A stretch of 14,526 nt of DNA, taken from positions 1-14,526 of the forward strand of contig JAICKT010000065.1 of assembly GCA_025927795.1 (NCBI GenBank), in the 5' to 3' direction. Source of the stretch: Parafilimonas sp. (GTDB taxonomy: Bacteria; Bacteroidota; Bacteroidia; Chitinophagales; Chitinophagaceae). Positions 13,780 to 14,526 of this stretch are shown one piece after another. Both the position numbers and the translations under genes were made by a program. The stretch's first letter is position 1, and each line of letters opens with the position of its first letter. Under the pieces are notes generated by a model. The model did no database searches, was not told where the DNA came from, and saw only the letters and a program-made list of their open reading frames with translations.

Positions 13780-14274
13780 CTAATTTTTTTGTAGGTCACT
13801 AATGTCTGAGTAGGTATCATTGCCGCCAAAGTCTGCGCAGAAATGTTTTTCTTTTAAATTATTCCATGCACTGTCTGTTTGTGGTAATTTAATTTGATAA
13901 GTTCCTTTTTTAAAATGAAGATTGCCTGCAAAAAGATTACGATAAAATTTATCTGCTCCGCCAGACATAGATGATGGAAATTGAATAATCATTTTTCCTT
14001 TGGTTGATATATTCATTATATCCAGTTCATGCATATCATCCAAACCATGATAGCCACCCACATACAAACGAATGGTTGCTGAATCATCGCACATTAATGT
14101 TCTTAACATTGCCTCGGTTTTAGCAGGTCTGATGGCTGTGAATGTGTAATTTTTATTTTTTAAAGTAATGGTATTACCTGCATCATCTGTAAGCGTAAAT
14201 GCATAAAAATAACCGGGCCATTGCATTGTTATAAACACAAACACTAAAAGCCAACTGGAATTTTTTATAGTCAT
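13780..14274 (-). CDS. Secreted-type hypothetical protein, 164 aa
   Basis: No family recognised. The first 25 residues (a basic start, then the hydrophobic SWLLVFVFITM) look like a signal peptide with likely cleavage after YFYA, so export is probable. The mature part is strand-rich: TLTDDAGNTITLKNKNYTF (27-45), then RPAKTEAMLRTLMCDD (49-64) and RLYVGGYHGLDDMHELDI (69-86). Two cysteines remain (C62, C146), which could form one disulfide in the periplasm. There is no lipobox Cys near the cleavage site. It converges on the TMEM175 gene with 19 bp between stops and is followed upstream by a 61-bp gap to the partial gene on the same strand. Coding strand is supported by the signal peptide and by the lack of a plausible overlapping frame. 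Confidence 0.65.
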   Translation of the reverse strand: MTIKNSSWLLVFVFITMQWPGYFYAFTLTDDAGNTITLKNKNYTFTAIRPAKTEAMLRTLMCDDSATIRLYVGGYHGLDDMHELDIMNISTKGKMIIQFPSSMSGGADKFYRNLFAGNLHFKKGTYQIKLPQTDSAWNNLKEKHFCADFGGNDTYSDISDLQKN

Positions 14275-14335
14275 TTTTATTTTTGATGATACTATTGGTT
14301 ATACCGTACTGACGCTTTGCAAGCAACTGACCGCA

Positions 14336-14526
14336 TTAATTTCCCGCGAGAAAAACTGCATTCGCAAATAACAATTTTCCATTCTGCCAAAACAAGCGAA
14401 ACAGCGGGTCTTCATTCATAATAATTATATCACCGTTGCCATAACGTTTATCACCAATTAAAACACCATCTTTAATCTGCTGCTTTGCCTTGCTTCCTAC
14501 AAAGCCCGCCACATAAGCATTTGCGG
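14336..14526 (-). CDS. C-terminal end of a gene entering from the right, possibly an M14 zinc carboxypeptidase
   Basis: The minus strand is open from the window edge to a TAA at 14338-14336, giving 62 residues that begin ANAYVAGFVGSKAKQQIKDG and end LLFANAVFLAGN. The middle (YGNGDIIIMNEDPLFRLFWQNGKL, in overlapping pieces) resembles the last domain of Bacteroidota M14-type carboxypeptidase homologues, which have a G-x-G-x-V-x-x-F-x-D-x-P-x-F-R-x-F-W pattern before the C-terminus. In this protein Phe of the F-x-D position is Met and Asp is Glu (MNED). The catalytic zinc domain lies outside the window, so the assignment is tentative. Same-strand gene at 14274 begins 61 nt downstream. Confidence 0.5.
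   Translation of the reverse strand, partial: ANAYVAGFVGSKAKQQIKDGVLIGDKRYGNGDIIIMNEDPLFRLFWQNGKLLFANAVFLAGN

Noticed and set aside
13761..13800. Possible terminator between the convergent TMEM175 and hypothetical genes
   Set aside because: GCTAATT occurs twice as a direct repeat rather than an inverted one; only A/T tracts could pair, so no convincing hairpin was found.

Overview
The window looks like an AT-rich chromosomal segment of a Bacteroidota bacterium, probably Chitinophagaceae or a close relative. This is inferred from gene content, not from a marker gene: a BlaI/M56-peptidase pair without a penicillin-binding sensor domain, a very long DUF2723/GT117 membrane protein, small proteins of Bacteroidota type, and A/T-rich translation starts without clear Shine-Dalgarno sequences. 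The intergenic gaps also carry imperfect palindromes of a kind common in that phylum.

Layout. Positions 1-140 are the end of an insertion sequence (IS3-type), running leftward out of the window, with the first 33 codons of its transposase. Next comes a perfect 20-bp palindrome (146-165). A blaI-like repressor gene (376-744) follows, preceded by two candidate operators (341-355, 360-374) and coupled to an M56/BlaR1-type membrane peptidase gene (749-2035). A single large gene (2203-5607) encodes a GT117/DUF2723 multipass protein, probably a protein O-glycosyltransferase. Convergent to it is a minus-strand run of six genes, in transcription order: SDR oxidoreductase (10817-10029), ROK-family kinase (9962-9069), UPF0309 SIS-domain protein (9056-8274), core MetE-like protein (8087-7059), UlaG-like metallo-beta-lactamase-fold hydrolase (6883-6029) and a conserved-type hypothetical protein (5983-5636). 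A divergent plus-strand run holds a small hypothetical protein (11008-11277), a DinB-like protein (11341-11856), a class C beta-lactamase-like serine hydrolase (11906-13177) and a TMEM175-family channel protein (13182-13760). The window closes with a minus-strand secreted-type hypothetical protein (14274-13780) and the C-terminal end of a gene entering from the right (14336-14526), perhaps an M14 carboxypeptidase.

How the genes may work together. The BlaI/M56 pair is a self-contained protease-triggered repression module, probably autoregulated; no obvious target other than itself is visible. ROK, SIS and SDR are typical parts of sugar or amino-sugar metabolism, and ROK and SIS lie only 12 nt apart, so they probably act on one phosphosugar route. 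MetE-like and MBL are separated from them by repeat-bearing gaps and may or may not be in the same transcript.

No entirely new system is evident. The best leads are the ROK protein with an altered active site and no zinc cysteines next to the SIS gene, the stand-alone core MetE-like protein, the three different palindromic elements in the three larger gaps of the minus-strand gene run, and the operator-like palindromes at 341-374 and 10903-10917. There is no gene-free stretch longer than 300 bases.
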